A stretch of 51,872 nt of DNA from an uncultured Bacilli bacterium (lineage in GTDB: Bacteria > Bacillota_I > Bacilli_A > RF39 > UBA660). The stretch is taken from contig CANRJV010000004.1 in assembly GCA_947631045.1 (NCBI GenBank), positions 1 through 51,872 on the forward strand, read 5' to 3'. The notes under the pieces were generated by a model. It saw nothing but the letters and a program-made list of their open reading frames with translations, did not search any database and had not been told where the DNA came from. Position 1 is the first letter of the stretch. Every line of letters begins with the position of its first letter. The translations under genes were made by a program, and so were the position numbers. Of the stretch, positions 18,878 through 28,287 are shown piece after piece.

Positions 18878-20836
18878 GTGAGGTATATGAAGAAGATAAA
18901 TTTATTTTTAATATTTTTAATTAGCTTTATTTATATGGAAGTTATTTATAAATTATTTATTGGTAATCCTTTATTTAGATTATCATTTATTAATATGTTA
19001 TTATTTTTAATTCCTTTAGCATTATTATTAAGCGTTTTAACGAATTTAAGTAATAATAAAACCTTTAATAAAGTTATTTTCTTTAGTATTTTATCTCTTA
19101 TTACAATTTGGTTTTGCGCCCAATATGTGGTAAAAAGTTATTTTGATTTTTATATATCCTTATCGACTTTCCAAGTAGCCGATCAAGTAACAGATTTTAT
19201 GGGGAAAGCCGTTATAGAAACTTTAAGAAGAATTCCATTACTTATTTTCTTCTTTGCCCCTTTAGTTTTAAGTATAATCTTTAATAAACATTTTTATTTC
19301 AAACAAAATAGTTTAAAAAAGAGTTTAGTCTTATTATGTATGACTTTAGGTTTTTACGGTCTTTATTTATTAGGGCTTAATATTAATAAAAAGGCCACTT
19401 ATTCTCCTTACAATTTATATTATAAAGTAAATGATGTTTCTTTAAGTGTGGAAAATTTTGGGGTTTTAAATACTTTCTATATTGATACTAAAAGAGCCCT
19501 CTTTGGTTTTGAAGAAAAATTAATTGATGTAGATAATCCTTTATCTAATGATAAAGATCCAGATAGTGATAAACCTAAAGTCTATGAGTATAATAATTTA
19601 GATATTGATTTTGATAGTTTAATTGCAAGTGAAACTAATAGTACCATTAAAAGTATGCATGAGTATTTTAAAAATGATACAGGTACTTTACAAAATGAAT
19701 ACACCGGATTTTTTAAAGATAAAAATTTAATTTTATTTATGGCGGAGTCCTTTAATGAAATAGCGGTAAAAAAAGAAATAACTCCAACTTTAGTGAAACT
19801 AGTTAATAGTGGTTTTGTCTTTGAAGATTTTTATACCCCAACTATCTTTAGTACTATTGGCGGAGAATTCCAAGAATTAACCGGCCTATATGCTTCCGGA
19901 ACCGATATTTTAGGAAAATTTAGAAGTGGTAATATTTCTTTTCCTCAAGGACTAGCCACAAAATTTAGAGAAGCCGGTTATAGTACATTTGCTTATCATA
20001 ACAATAGTGCCTCATTCCAAAATCGAGATAAATATTTAAAAAGTTTAGGCTTTGATAATTTTAAAGCCTGTAATACGGGTTTAGAGAAAGTTATTAATTG
20101 TAATATTTGGCCAAGAAGCGATTTAGAAATGATTAATGCCACCGTGGATGAATATGTTAATCAAGATAAATTTATGGTCTTTTATGCCTCTAACTCCGGA
20201 CATTCTAATTATGATGGATTTAATTCGAATCAAATGGCTAAGAAGAATAAAGATGAATATTTAGCATCTGGCTTAAATTATTCTGAAAGAGTAGCCACTT
20301 ATCTAGCGGCGCAAATGGAACTTGATAAAGCCTTAGAGTCTTTAATAAATAAATTACAAGAAGCCGGTCGTCTTGATGATACAGTGATTGCTCTAGTCGG
20401 AGATCACTATCCATATGATTTATATATGAATGAAGTAAATGAAATGGCGGATTATGAAAAAGATGCGGTAGTAGAAGTTAACCATAGTAACTTTATTCTT
20501 TGGAATAATAAAATGGATCCAATTAAAATTACAAAGGTAGGTAGCCAAATAGATGTTATGCCAACCCTTTATAATGCTTTTGGCATTAATTATGATTCAA
20601 GGTTATTTATCGGTAAAGATATCTTAAGTACTGAAGGTGGTCTTGCTATGTTTGGTAATAAATCTTGGGTATCTGATAAAGGAACATATTTTGCTTCTAG
20701 TGGTAAATTTGTCCCTAAAGAAGGTGTAGAAGTTGATGAAGATTATGTTAAAACAATGAATCAAATTGTTTTAAATAAAATAAATATGAGTAGTAAAATA
20801 ATATCAAATAATTATTATAGTAAAGTATTTAAATAA
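18878..20836 (+). CDS. LTA synthase family sulfatase-fold protein
   Basis: N-terminal TM helices; NLILFMAESFNE, YTPTIFSTIGGEFQELTGLY, FYASNSGHSNY, VIALVGDHYPYD. Confidence 0.88.
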   Translation: MRYMKKINLFLIFLISFIYMEVIYKLFIGNPLFRLSFINMLLFLIPLALLLSVLTNLSNNKTFNKVIFFSILSLITIWFCAQYVVKSYFDFYISLSTFQVADQVTDFMGKAVIETLRRIPLLIFFFAPLVLSIIFNKHFYFKQNSLKKSLVLLCMTLGFYGLYLLGLNINKKATYSPYNLYYKVNDVSLSVENFGVLNTFYIDTKRALFGFEEKLIDVDNPLSNDKDPDSDKPKVYEYNNLDIDFDSLIASETNSTIKSMHEYFKNDTGTLQNEYTGFFKDKNLILFMAESFNEIAVKKEITPTLVKLVNSGFVFEDFYTPTIFSTIGGEFQELTGLYASGTDILGKFRSGNISFPQGLATKFREAGYSTFAYHNNSASFQNRDKYLKSLGFDNFKACNTGLEKVINCNIWPRSDLEMINATVDEYVNQDKFMVFYASNSGHSNYDGFNSNQMAKKNKDEYLASGLNYSERVATYLAAQMELDKALESLINKLQEAGRLDDTVIALVGDHYPYDLYMNEVNEMADYEKDAVVEVNHSNFILWNNKMDPIKITKVGSQIDVMPTLYNAFGINYDSRLFIGKDILSTEGGLAMFGNKSWVSDKGTYFASSGKFVPKEGVEVDEDYVKTMNQIVLNKINMSSKIISNNYYSKVFK

Positions 20837-20847
20837 ATATGGCTATC

Positions 20848-20876
20848 TTGAATTAAGAAAATTTTTATAGTATAAT
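20848..20876 (+). promoter_or_regulatory. promoter of candidate antitoxin RNA
   Basis: TTGAAT-17-TATAAT. Confidence 0.65.
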
Positions 20877-20882
20877 GAATAT

Positions 20883-21000
20883 GTCAAGGAAACTTGAATA
20901 CAATAAAAAGGAACATTCGAATATTCTAGTGTTGGATGTTGCTGAAAGATTTTGTGTTTGAACCTAAATCATAGATGATGAGTTAGGTTCTTATCATTTT
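20883..21000 (+). ncRNA. candidate antisense (antitoxin) RNA
   Basis: Starts TCAAG-GAAA-CTTGA hairpin; ends GAACCTAA...TTAGGTTC hairpin (20960-20990) then TTATCATTTT; antisense to 3' part of the minus-strand toxin transcript. Confidence 0.55.
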
Positions 21001-21009
21001 ATATTAATA

Positions 21010-21078
21010 CTACAAATAGTAAAAATAATAAAAGATAATTACTACTTGAGAGAAGATTAACAAATCCTTCTTGTTCAT
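21010..21078 (-). CDS. candidate type I toxin, 22-aa hydrophobic peptide MNKKDLLIFSQVVIIFYYFYYL
   Basis: ATG 21078 with AAAGGAGGC RBS (CCTCCT on + at 21087-21092, 8-nt spacing); minus promoter TTGACT(21173-21168)-18-TATACT(21149-21144). Confidence 0.6.
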   Translation of the reverse strand: MNKKDLLIFSQVVIIFYYFYYL

Positions 21079-21143
21079 AAAGATCGCCTCCTTTCTCACG
21101 AAATTCAGCAAGCACCCAACTTTTTTCAAATGTTCCTAATAAG

Positions 21144-21173
21144 AGTATAGCAAACTAATGTTTTTTAAGTCAA
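21144..21173 (-). promoter_or_regulatory. promoter of candidate type I toxin
   Basis: TTGACT-18-TATACT on minus strand, preceded by AAAATGTCCGCATATTTTT. Confidence 0.7.
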
Positions 21174-21581
21174 GAAAAATATGCGGACATTTTGAAAATT
21201 TTTATTTTAATGTATAAAAGGGTCATTTTAAAAAATTAGAAGTTAAATAGAAAATATAATAAAAACAGTCTAAAATTCGACTATAATGGAGATATATTAA
21301 AAAGATATAGGCCATAAAAAATGTCCTTTTTTGTCGAAAAATTAGAAGTTTTGACAACGTTTGTCGAAAGTGTTGAAAAAGGTTTTAAATTAAGTTATTA
21401 TCATGTCTCGAAAGCGGGTTTTGGTTGATTTATATTAATTATAAAAGTTTTCCTTTATGTCAAATTATCCTGTTTCTAATGACATGCCTACCCATTTCTT
21501 AGGTTATTTAAAACCTTCTAAACTGATCCCGCTTTCCAATTATTTGATTTTATGTTAAAATACCACAAGGGAAGTGATTAT

Positions 21582-22994
21582 ATGCATCTACCAGATTTAA
21601 ATGTTGCTAAAGATAGAACTAGTAAAGAAAATGTTTATTTAGATTTAAATGAAAACTATCAAAAAGTGTTTAAAGATAAAAAATATTTTTTAAGAACTTA
21701 TGGATGCCAAATGAATGTCCATGATAGTGAAGCTATTAGAAGTTATTTAGAAGCTTTAGGTTTTACTAATACGGAAAAAGTAGAAGAAGCTAATGTTGTT
21801 GTTTTAAATACTTGTGCGATAAGAGAAAATGCGCGGGATAAAGTGGTTGGTTTCTTAGGCAAATGCCATTATCTAAAGAAAAATAGAGATGACTTTAAAA
21901 TTGTTTTAGCGGGATGCATGAGTGAACAACCAGATTTTATCGAAAGTATTTTAGCAAAACATAAATATATTGATATTGTTATTGGAACTCATAATATTCA
22001 TGAGCTTCCGAAATTACTTTTAGAAAATTTTTCGAAACAAACCATTGAAGTATATTCTAATAGTGATGAAATAATTGAAGGTATGCATTATGAAAGAGAT
22101 TCCAAATATACAGCTTGGGTTAATATCATGTATGGTTGTGATAAATTTTGTACTTATTGTATAGTGCCTTATACGAGAGGAAGAGAAAGAAGTCGAAAAT
22201 TAGAAAGCATTATAAAGGAAGTAGAAGAATTAAAAGATAAAGGTTATTTAGAAGTTACTTTGCTTGGCCAAAATGTTAATGCTTATGGTCAAGATATAGG
22301 AGAATCTTTTAGTCATCTTTTAGAGTGTGTCGCGAAAACAGGTATTAAGAGAGTGAGATTTGTAACTAGTCATCCTTGGAATTTCACCGATGGTATGTTG
22401 GAAGTTATTTCAAAATATGATAATATTATGCCTTATATTCATTTACCACTGCAATCCGGTAGTGATAAAATCTTAAAAAGAATGAATAGAAGATATACAA
22501 AAGAAGAATATTTAACATTATTTAGAAAAATGAAAAAAATGATTCCTAATGTGGCAATTACAACTGATATAATTGTGGGATTCCCTGGAGAAACGAAAGA
22601 AGACTTTGAAGACACACTAGATGTGGTTAAAACTTGTGAATTTGATGGGGCTTACACTTTTATTTTTTCACCAAGAGTTGGAACTCCGGCGGCTTTAATG
22701 GAAGATAAGACTCCTTTGAAAGAAAAAGAGGAAAGACTGCAAGAATTAAATACTTTAGTTAATTATTATTCTAATAAAAGTAATCAAAAATTATTAGGTA
22801 AAACGGTTGAAGTTTTAGTTTTAGGTGATAGTGAAAAAGATGAAAGTAAAGTCTATGGTTATACAGATACTATGAAATTAGTTAATGTTTCTGGTCCTAA
22901 AGATATTATTGGCAAAATTGTTTCAGTTAAAATAACTGATGCTAAAAGTTTTAGCTTAGATGGTGAATATGTCAAAGAAAAGATAGAGGCTTAA
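21582..22994 (+). CDS. miaB: tRNA-2-methylthio-N6-dimethylallyladenosine synthase MiaB
   Basis: TYGCQMNVHDSE, radical SAM GCDKFCTYCIVPYTRGRE, TRAM domain; likely start ATG 21582. Confidence 0.95.
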   Translation: MHLPDLNVAKDRTSKENVYLDLNENYQKVFKDKKYFLRTYGCQMNVHDSEAIRSYLEALGFTNTEKVEEANVVVLNTCAIRENARDKVVGFLGKCHYLKKNRDDFKIVLAGCMSEQPDFIESILAKHKYIDIVIGTHNIHELPKLLLENFSKQTIEVYSNSDEIIEGMHYERDSKYTAWVNIMYGCDKFCTYCIVPYTRGRERSRKLESIIKEVEELKDKGYLEVTLLGQNVNAYGQDIGESFSHLLECVAKTGIKRVRFVTSHPWNFTDGMLEVISKYDNIMPYIHLPLQSGSDKILKRMNRRYTKEEYLTLFRKMKKMIPNVAITTDIIVGFPGETKEDFEDTLDVVKTCEFDGAYTFIFSPRVGTPAALMEDKTPLKEKEERLQELNTLVNYYSNKSNQKLLGKTVEVLVLGDSEKDESKVYGYTDTMKLVNVSGPKDIIGKIVSVKITDAKSFSLDGEYVKEKIEA

Positions 22995-22995
22995 T

Positions 22996-23976
22996 CTATC
23001 TTTTTAAAATCTTAAAAATTTGATCTGAGGCTTCAATTATTAAAGGAGAAGCATTGAAGTTATAGCCTAGATTTTCTTTCTCTTCATGTTTTATTTGATC
23101 ATCTTCTCTTTCTAAAAATCTTAAATAGTCTTCATAAGTGTAAGGCGTTTGAAAAGAAAAATCGTTAGTTTTTTCATAATAATTGATATTTCGAAAAGAT
23201 AAAGTAAAGCCATCAAGATAACATTTTAAACTTTCTTTAGTTACTTTTATAAAGCCGTTTTTTAAAAGAGCCTCGGCGACTTTTTTCCTTTTCGGATCCA
23301 TATACATAAATATTCCCGGATCGCATCCTGTTATCCCAACTAATCCTAGACGATTTAAAATATTTCTTTGCCATAGGAAAAATTGGGAATAAGTCACATC
23401 AATGATGTAATGTTCTTCGTTTAAAGTAGCCCAAACAAAATAATGAAAACCATTCCCATTATAAATTGGTTTATCTTTATTATAGCCAGCTTCAATTTGC
23501 ACCATCTTGGCATTAATATTTTGGGCTAAACAAAGTCCATAGACAAACATCGAAGATTCAAAACAGTAATTAGTTAAATTCATCCTTTTAAATACCTCGT
23601 CAGTATAAATATCTTGGCTTAGAGCTAATTCATTGCGCCCTTGCATAGCAATAGCGTGAAGTTTAAATTCGGGGTCATTATAACTTAAAAATTTTGGCTC
23701 TCTAAGATATTGAAAGTTTGCCTCAATTGGAGAAATAGAATGATAATTTAAAAATCTTTGTTCAAAATTTATAATATTGCTGTGAATTTCCAACAAAAAA
23801 TCATTTTCTTCTATCCATTCACCTAATTTTAAAATAATATTATGGTGATAGTTATAAAATTCTTTAAAAATTTGAATAGTTTCAGAAAAATCAGCAGCGT
23901 TTTCTAGCCTTGTTTGAAATTTTCTTATCATCTGGTCATAACTATAGTCAAATTCGCCTAAATTTAATTTACTCAT
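22996..23976 (-). CDS. hypothetical protein, possible transglutaminase-like (papain-fold) domain
   Basis: Ordered Cys (TNYCFESSMFVYGLC), His (GFHYFVWATL), Asp (YIIDVTYSQF) compatible with a transglutaminase-like triad. Confidence 0.5.
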   Translation of the reverse strand: MSKLNLGEFDYSYDQMIRKFQTRLENAADFSETIQIFKEFYNYHHNIILKLGEWIEENDFLLEIHSNIINFEQRFLNYHSISPIEANFQYLREPKFLSYNDPEFKLHAIAMQGRNELALSQDIYTDEVFKRMNLTNYCFESSMFVYGLCLAQNINAKMVQIEAGYNKDKPIYNGNGFHYFVWATLNEEHYIIDVTYSQFFLWQRNILNRLGLVGITGCDPGIFMYMDPKRKKVAEALLKNGFIKVTKESLKCYLDGFTLSFRNINYYEKTNDFSFQTPYTYEDYLRFLEREDDQIKHEEKENLGYNFNASPLIIEASDQIFKILKR

Positions 23977-24111
23977 TCTAAATCCCTCTAGTGCTTTGTT
24001 ATTCTAACATAAAGTTCTAGAAATTAAAATATGTAAATTAACACTTTTAGACAATAATGGTTACAGTTTGCCATAAAATTTATAATATAGTATAATAATA
24101 TTGCCAAAGAG

Positions 24112-24597
24112 GTGAATATTTTGAATAAAATAAAAAAAGTTTGGATGGAGAATAAAATTTTATTAGTCCTTGCTATTATCTTATTAATTTGTTTAGTAAT
24201 TTTTATTGGAGTATCAGTAACTTATTTTTATGGCTCTAATAGTGATAAATATGGGTCTCGTTTAGATGCCTCTAAAGAACTTCCTTTAAAGAATGAATTA
24301 TTTGATGATATAAAGACCGAATTAGAAAAAAGCGAAAGTGTTTCTAAAGTTGATACTAATTTAAAAGGAAATATTGTTTATGTTAATATTACTTTTAATG
24401 AAGGAACTGAGGCTGAAGCTGCTAAAAAGGTGGCTGATGTTGTTCCAACCTTATTTAATGATGATGAATTAGCGGTTTATGATTTACAATTTACTATTAA
24501 AAGTGAAGGAGAAAATGGCTTTACTTTAATGGGGGCTCGTAATTCAAATGGCAGTGGCTTAATCGTTTGGAATAATAATAAAGTTCAAGAAGGATAA
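24112..24597 (+). CDS. hypothetical single-pass membrane protein
   Basis: 161 aa, N-terminal TM; ORF track start 24112, TTG 24121 is an alternative start. Confidence 0.65.
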   Translation: MNILNKIKKVWMENKILLVLAIILLICLVIFIGVSVTYFYGSNSDKYGSRLDASKELPLKNELFDDIKTELEKSESVSKVDTNLKGNIVYVNITFNEGTEAEAAKKVADVVPTLFNDDELAVYDLQFTIKSEGENGFTLMGARNSNGSGLIVWNNNKVQEG

Positions 24598-24602
24598 TAT
24601 TT

Positions 24603-26621
24603 ATGAAAAAGAAAAAATGGTTAATAATAATTCCTCTAGTTATTATCCTTTTAATACTTGGAGGAACTATTATTTGGCGCTCTCTCAGTGACGAAAGTAA
24701 TTTAACTAGTGAAGAGAGAACCTGGATTAATAATAGTTTTAATAATGTTCAAAATGTTTATGTTGTTAAAGATGAAAATATTTTTAGTAAAGGAGACAAT
24801 GGCGTTTTCTATACTTTTTTAGATGATTTTTCGAAAGAATATGGGATAAATATCAATATTGTTAATAGTGAAGCTGGCGCTACCGGAGCCGGTGTTAGTT
24901 TAAACTATACTCATGAAGAAGCGGAGAATGCCAAAGTTTTTGCGACTGATCATTATGTTTTACTAAGTAAAAATAATGAATATTTTAATCAAAATAGTGA
25001 CTTAAATGGTCTTTCCATCGGCGTTTTAAATGTTGATAAAGATTTTATTAGTAGTTATTTAAAAGATGAAAATGTTACTTTAAATGGCTATGATACTATT
25101 GAAGACTTAATTAAAAGCATGGATGGAAAAGAAACCTATATTATATTACCAAGAATGAAGTATCTTGACCAAATTCTTTCCCATAATTTTAATATGGTTT
25201 ATCATTTAAGTGATGTAAATAATTATTATGCTTTAACTGGAGTTGGTGATATCTTTAGTAGTATTTTAGATAAATATTATTTAAAATGGCAAAAAAATAT
25301 TGATAAATTAATTAAAGAAGAAGAATTTAAAATATTTACTAATTCTTTAAATATTAGTGATCCTGATATTGATAAATTATTAAGTGTTAATTATAATTAT
25401 GCTTTTATTAATAATAGCCCTTATGAAGTAATAATGAGTGGTAATTATGGGGGAATTGTCGCCGAATATTTACAAGAGTTTAGTGAATTTTCAGGGATAT
25501 TCTTTAATGTTACCAAATATAGTAATTCCAATAAATTAGTCAGGGCCATTAATCGAGATAAAGTGGATATTTATTTTGACTTTAATCAAGATTTTAATAC
25601 CAATTATGATAGTACTTCTAATGGTATTACGAGTAGTCTTTCTATTATTTCCCATTATAATAATTTAAAAGGCATTAATTCTCTTTATAGTTTACAAGGC
25701 GAAACTGTTTATGTAGAAAGTGGTAGTAATTTAGAAAATTATTTAAAGAGTATTGGAAATATTAATATTAAAAATTATCATAATAATGCCGAATTATTTG
25801 CTTTAAATAAAGAAAATGCTATTATTGTTATGGATACTTATATTTATAATTATTACCGGAATAATAAACTTAATAATTATGTTAGTCGTTTTGAAACCTT
25901 TATTAATGATAAATATAATTTTAAAATAAAAGCCGGCAATGATGTTTTAAAAAAATTATTAGATAAATATATTAATTATCTAGATCCAAGTACGACGATT
26001 AGTAATGGTATTAATAGTCATACTAAAACCGTTTATCATGGAAGTATTTTAAATAATATTGCGGTTTACTTTATCTTTAGTATTATTTTAGTATTAGTAA
26101 TGGGTTTAGTAATTTATCGTAATAGTAAAAAAATTAGAATTGCCAGACGTCTTAAGAAAGATGATAAGATTCGTTTTATTGATGAGCTTACTTGTTTAAA
26201 AAATAGAGCTTACTTAAGTGATTTTATGAAGACTTGGAGTAATAATACGATTTATCCGCAAGCCATAATTGTAGTAGATTTAAATAGATTACAAGAAATA
26301 AATGATAAATATGGAGTCTTAGAAGGGGATAAACAAATTCAAGCGGCTGCAAATGCTTTAATTAAAACCCAACTTGATAATAGTGAACTTATGCGAAGTG
26401 ATGGTAATGAATTTGTAGTTTATACAGTGGGTTATTCCCAAAAACAAATTATCAATTATATCCATAAGTTAAATAAAGAATTAAGTAAACTTCCATATAA
26501 TTATGGCGCTGAATTTGGTTATAGTTTTATCTTAAATAATTTAAAAACTATTGAAGATGCTTTAACAGAAGCCACAATGGATATGAAAAATAAAAAGGCA
26601 AGTGGTAAAGATGAAAAGTAA
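24603..26621 (+). CDS. membrane protein with extracellular solute-binding-like region(s) and cytoplasmic GGDEF domain (degenerate motif)
   Basis: N-term TM, about 450 aa exterior region, second TM (IAVYFIFSIILVLVMGLVIY), IRFIDELTCLKNRAYL...IIVVDLNRLQEINDKYGVLEGDKQIQ...LMRSDGNEFVVY. Confidence 0.75.
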   Translation: MKKKKWLIIIPLVIILLILGGTIIWRSLSDESNLTSEERTWINNSFNNVQNVYVVKDENIFSKGDNGVFYTFLDDFSKEYGININIVNSEAGATGAGVSLNYTHEEAENAKVFATDHYVLLSKNNEYFNQNSDLNGLSIGVLNVDKDFISSYLKDENVTLNGYDTIEDLIKSMDGKETYIILPRMKYLDQILSHNFNMVYHLSDVNNYYALTGVGDIFSSILDKYYLKWQKNIDKLIKEEEFKIFTNSLNISDPDIDKLLSVNYNYAFINNSPYEVIMSGNYGGIVAEYLQEFSEFSGIFFNVTKYSNSNKLVRAINRDKVDIYFDFNQDFNTNYDSTSNGITSSLSIISHYNNLKGINSLYSLQGETVYVESGSNLENYLKSIGNINIKNYHNNAELFALNKENAIIVMDTYIYNYYRNNKLNNYVSRFETFINDKYNFKIKAGNDVLKKLLDKYINYLDPSTTISNGINSHTKTVYHGSILNNIAVYFIFSIILVLVMGLVIYRNSKKIRIARRLKKDDKIRFIDELTCLKNRAYLSDFMKTWSNNTIYPQAIIVVDLNRLQEINDKYGVLEGDKQIQAAANALIKTQLDNSELMRSDGNEFVVYTVGYSQKQIINYIHKLNKELSKLPYNYGAEFGYSFILNNLKTIEDALTEATMDMKNKKASGKDEK

Positions 26622-27480
26622 ATTAACCCTTGCCAAAACAAAAATTAAAGATTTTTTCCGTAATTTTAAAAAAGTCTTAAGAAGAAGCGACATGGTTGTT
26701 TTACCAGGAAACCTAGCTTTCTTCTTAGTCTTAGCGGTTATCCCTTCTTTAGGATTAATTTCTTATGCGGCTTCAGTCTTAAATTTATCAGTTGATTTTC
26801 TCTATGATTTTATTGCTAATTCATTTTCGAAAGAAATGGCTAATTTAATCTTAGGAGTTAATTTAAGTAATAATGCGGGAATGCATTTCTTTATTACGGT
26901 TATCATTGGTTTATATATTGCTTCCAATGGTGCCGATTCTATTATTACAGCTAGTAATGCCATATATGGAATTGAAAATAAAAGTTGGTTTAAAAGAAGA
27001 CTTAAAGCTTTTGGCTTAACTTTTCTTATCGTCTTACTTTTAATATTCATGTTAATTGTTCCGGTATTTGGTAATTTAATTATTGAATTTGTTAAAGAAG
27101 TAAATATTAATGCAAATATCACGGCTAGAGTTGTGCAAATATTTGATTTGATTAAAGGCCCAGTATCTTGGTTAATCATGTTTATCATTATTAGAATTAT
27201 TTATGCTATTGCGCCTGACCGGAAACATAAAGATAGAGTTATTAATTACGGGGCCATATTTACGACAGTTGGATGGGTAATTGTTACTTTAATTTATTCT
27301 AACTATGTTACTAATTACGCTGAATATCAAGCACTATATGGTGGACTTGCTTCAATTGTAGCTTTAATGATTTGGTTTTATATTTTATCTTATATATTTA
27401 CGATTGGTATTGCTTTAAATAGTCAAAAAGATGATGAAAATTTGCTAAAAACTGGTACCATAAAAAAATATAAGAAGTAA
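26611..27480 (+). CDS. YihY/BrkB family inner membrane protein
   Basis: VVLPGNLAFFLVLAVIPSL, polytopic, LYGGLASIVALMIWFYILSYIFTIGIALN. Confidence 0.9.
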   Translation: MKSKLTLAKTKIKDFFRNFKKVLRRSDMVVLPGNLAFFLVLAVIPSLGLISYAASVLNLSVDFLYDFIANSFSKEMANLILGVNLSNNAGMHFFITVIIGLYIASNGADSIITASNAIYGIENKSWFKRRLKAFGLTFLIVLLLIFMLIVPVFGNLIIEFVKEVNINANITARVVQIFDLIKGPVSWLIMFIIIRIIYAIAPDRKHKDRVINYGAIFTTVGWVIVTLIYSNYVTNYAEYQALYGGLASIVALMIWFYILSYIFTIGIALNSQKDDENLLKTGTIKKYKK

Positions 27481-27489
27481 ATAATAGAA

Positions 27490-27526
27490 ATATGTACACG
27501 GGTATTACTTAGTACATATTTTATTT
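27490..27526 (+). terminator. Rho-independent terminator
   Basis: ATATGTAC-acgggtattactta-GTACATATTTTATTTT. Confidence 0.65.
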
Positions 27527-27574
27527 TGATATCAATCTAGTATTTTTTACTAACGATATTGAAAAGTAATACTT

Positions 27575-27604
27575 GAAAGAAACCGAATGGGTTTCTTTTT
27601 TTGT
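27575..27604 (+). terminator. Rho-independent terminator
   Basis: GAAACC-gaat-GGGTTTC followed by T7. Confidence 0.75.
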
Positions 27605-27629
27605 CATTTTGTGTGAAATTTTTATGAAA

Positions 27630-27656
27630 TTAGCACTCGAGTGTTGCAATTGCTAA
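27630..27656 (+). promoter_or_regulatory. CIRCE (HrcA operator) upstream of hsp20
   Basis: TTAGCACTC-N9-AATTGCTAA versus consensus TTAGCACTC-N9-GAGTGCTAA (16/18 arm positions); TATAAT just downstream. Confidence 0.8.
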
Positions 27657-27751
27657 AATTAGTGCTATAATTATAAATGTAAAGGACATAAATTAAGTTC
27701 TTTATGGGTATTATAATTATATGATTTTAGGAAAAGAGGAGATGATATTAT

Positions 27752-28168
27752 ATGATGATGATACCAAGAAGAAATAGTTATGATTTATGGGAGGAATTAT
27801 TTAAAGATCCATTCTTTGGACCAACTGAAAATAAGGTAATGCGTACTGATATCAAAGAAAATAAACATGATTATAACATTATTATGGATTTACCTGGTTA
27901 TGATAAAGAAGATATCAAAGTTGATATTGAAAATGGTTATTTAAATATTTCAGCAACCATGAACAAAAGTAATGATGAAACTGAAAAAGGTAAATTTGTA
28001 AGACGTGAAAGATATTTCGGTGAATGTTCTCGTAGTTTCTACATTGGCGAAGATGTCAAAGAAGAAGATATTAAAGCGTCTTTCAAAAATGGTACTTTAA
28101 CTCTAGTTGTCCCTAAGGTTGAAGAAACTAAAGAAATTCCGTCAAAAAAATATATAGATATTGATTAA
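27752..28168 (+). CDS. Hsp20/alpha-crystallin small heat shock protein
   Basis: MDLPGYDKEDIKVDIENGYLNISA...FYIGEDVKEEDIKASFKNGTLTLVVPK. Confidence 0.95.
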   Translation: MMMIPRRNSYDLWEELFKDPFFGPTENKVMRTDIKENKHDYNIIMDLPGYDKEDIKVDIENGYLNISATMNKSNDETEKGKFVRRERYFGECSRSFYIGEDVKEEDIKASFKNGTLTLVVPKVEETKEIPSKKYIDID

Positions 28169-28287
28169 TGAAAAAGAAAATTTAGGATGAAATATTCCTA
28201 AATTTTTTTGTGTTTTGGCAATTGTTTTTTTAATGTATTTAAGATATAATTTAGATTAAGAATAAGAGGCATAAAGAAGGGATAAAT

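Noticed and set aside
20877-21140. Riboswitch leader for miaB
   Set aside because: The segment is separated from miaB by over 400 bp and contains opposing promoters and a peptide with its own RBS.
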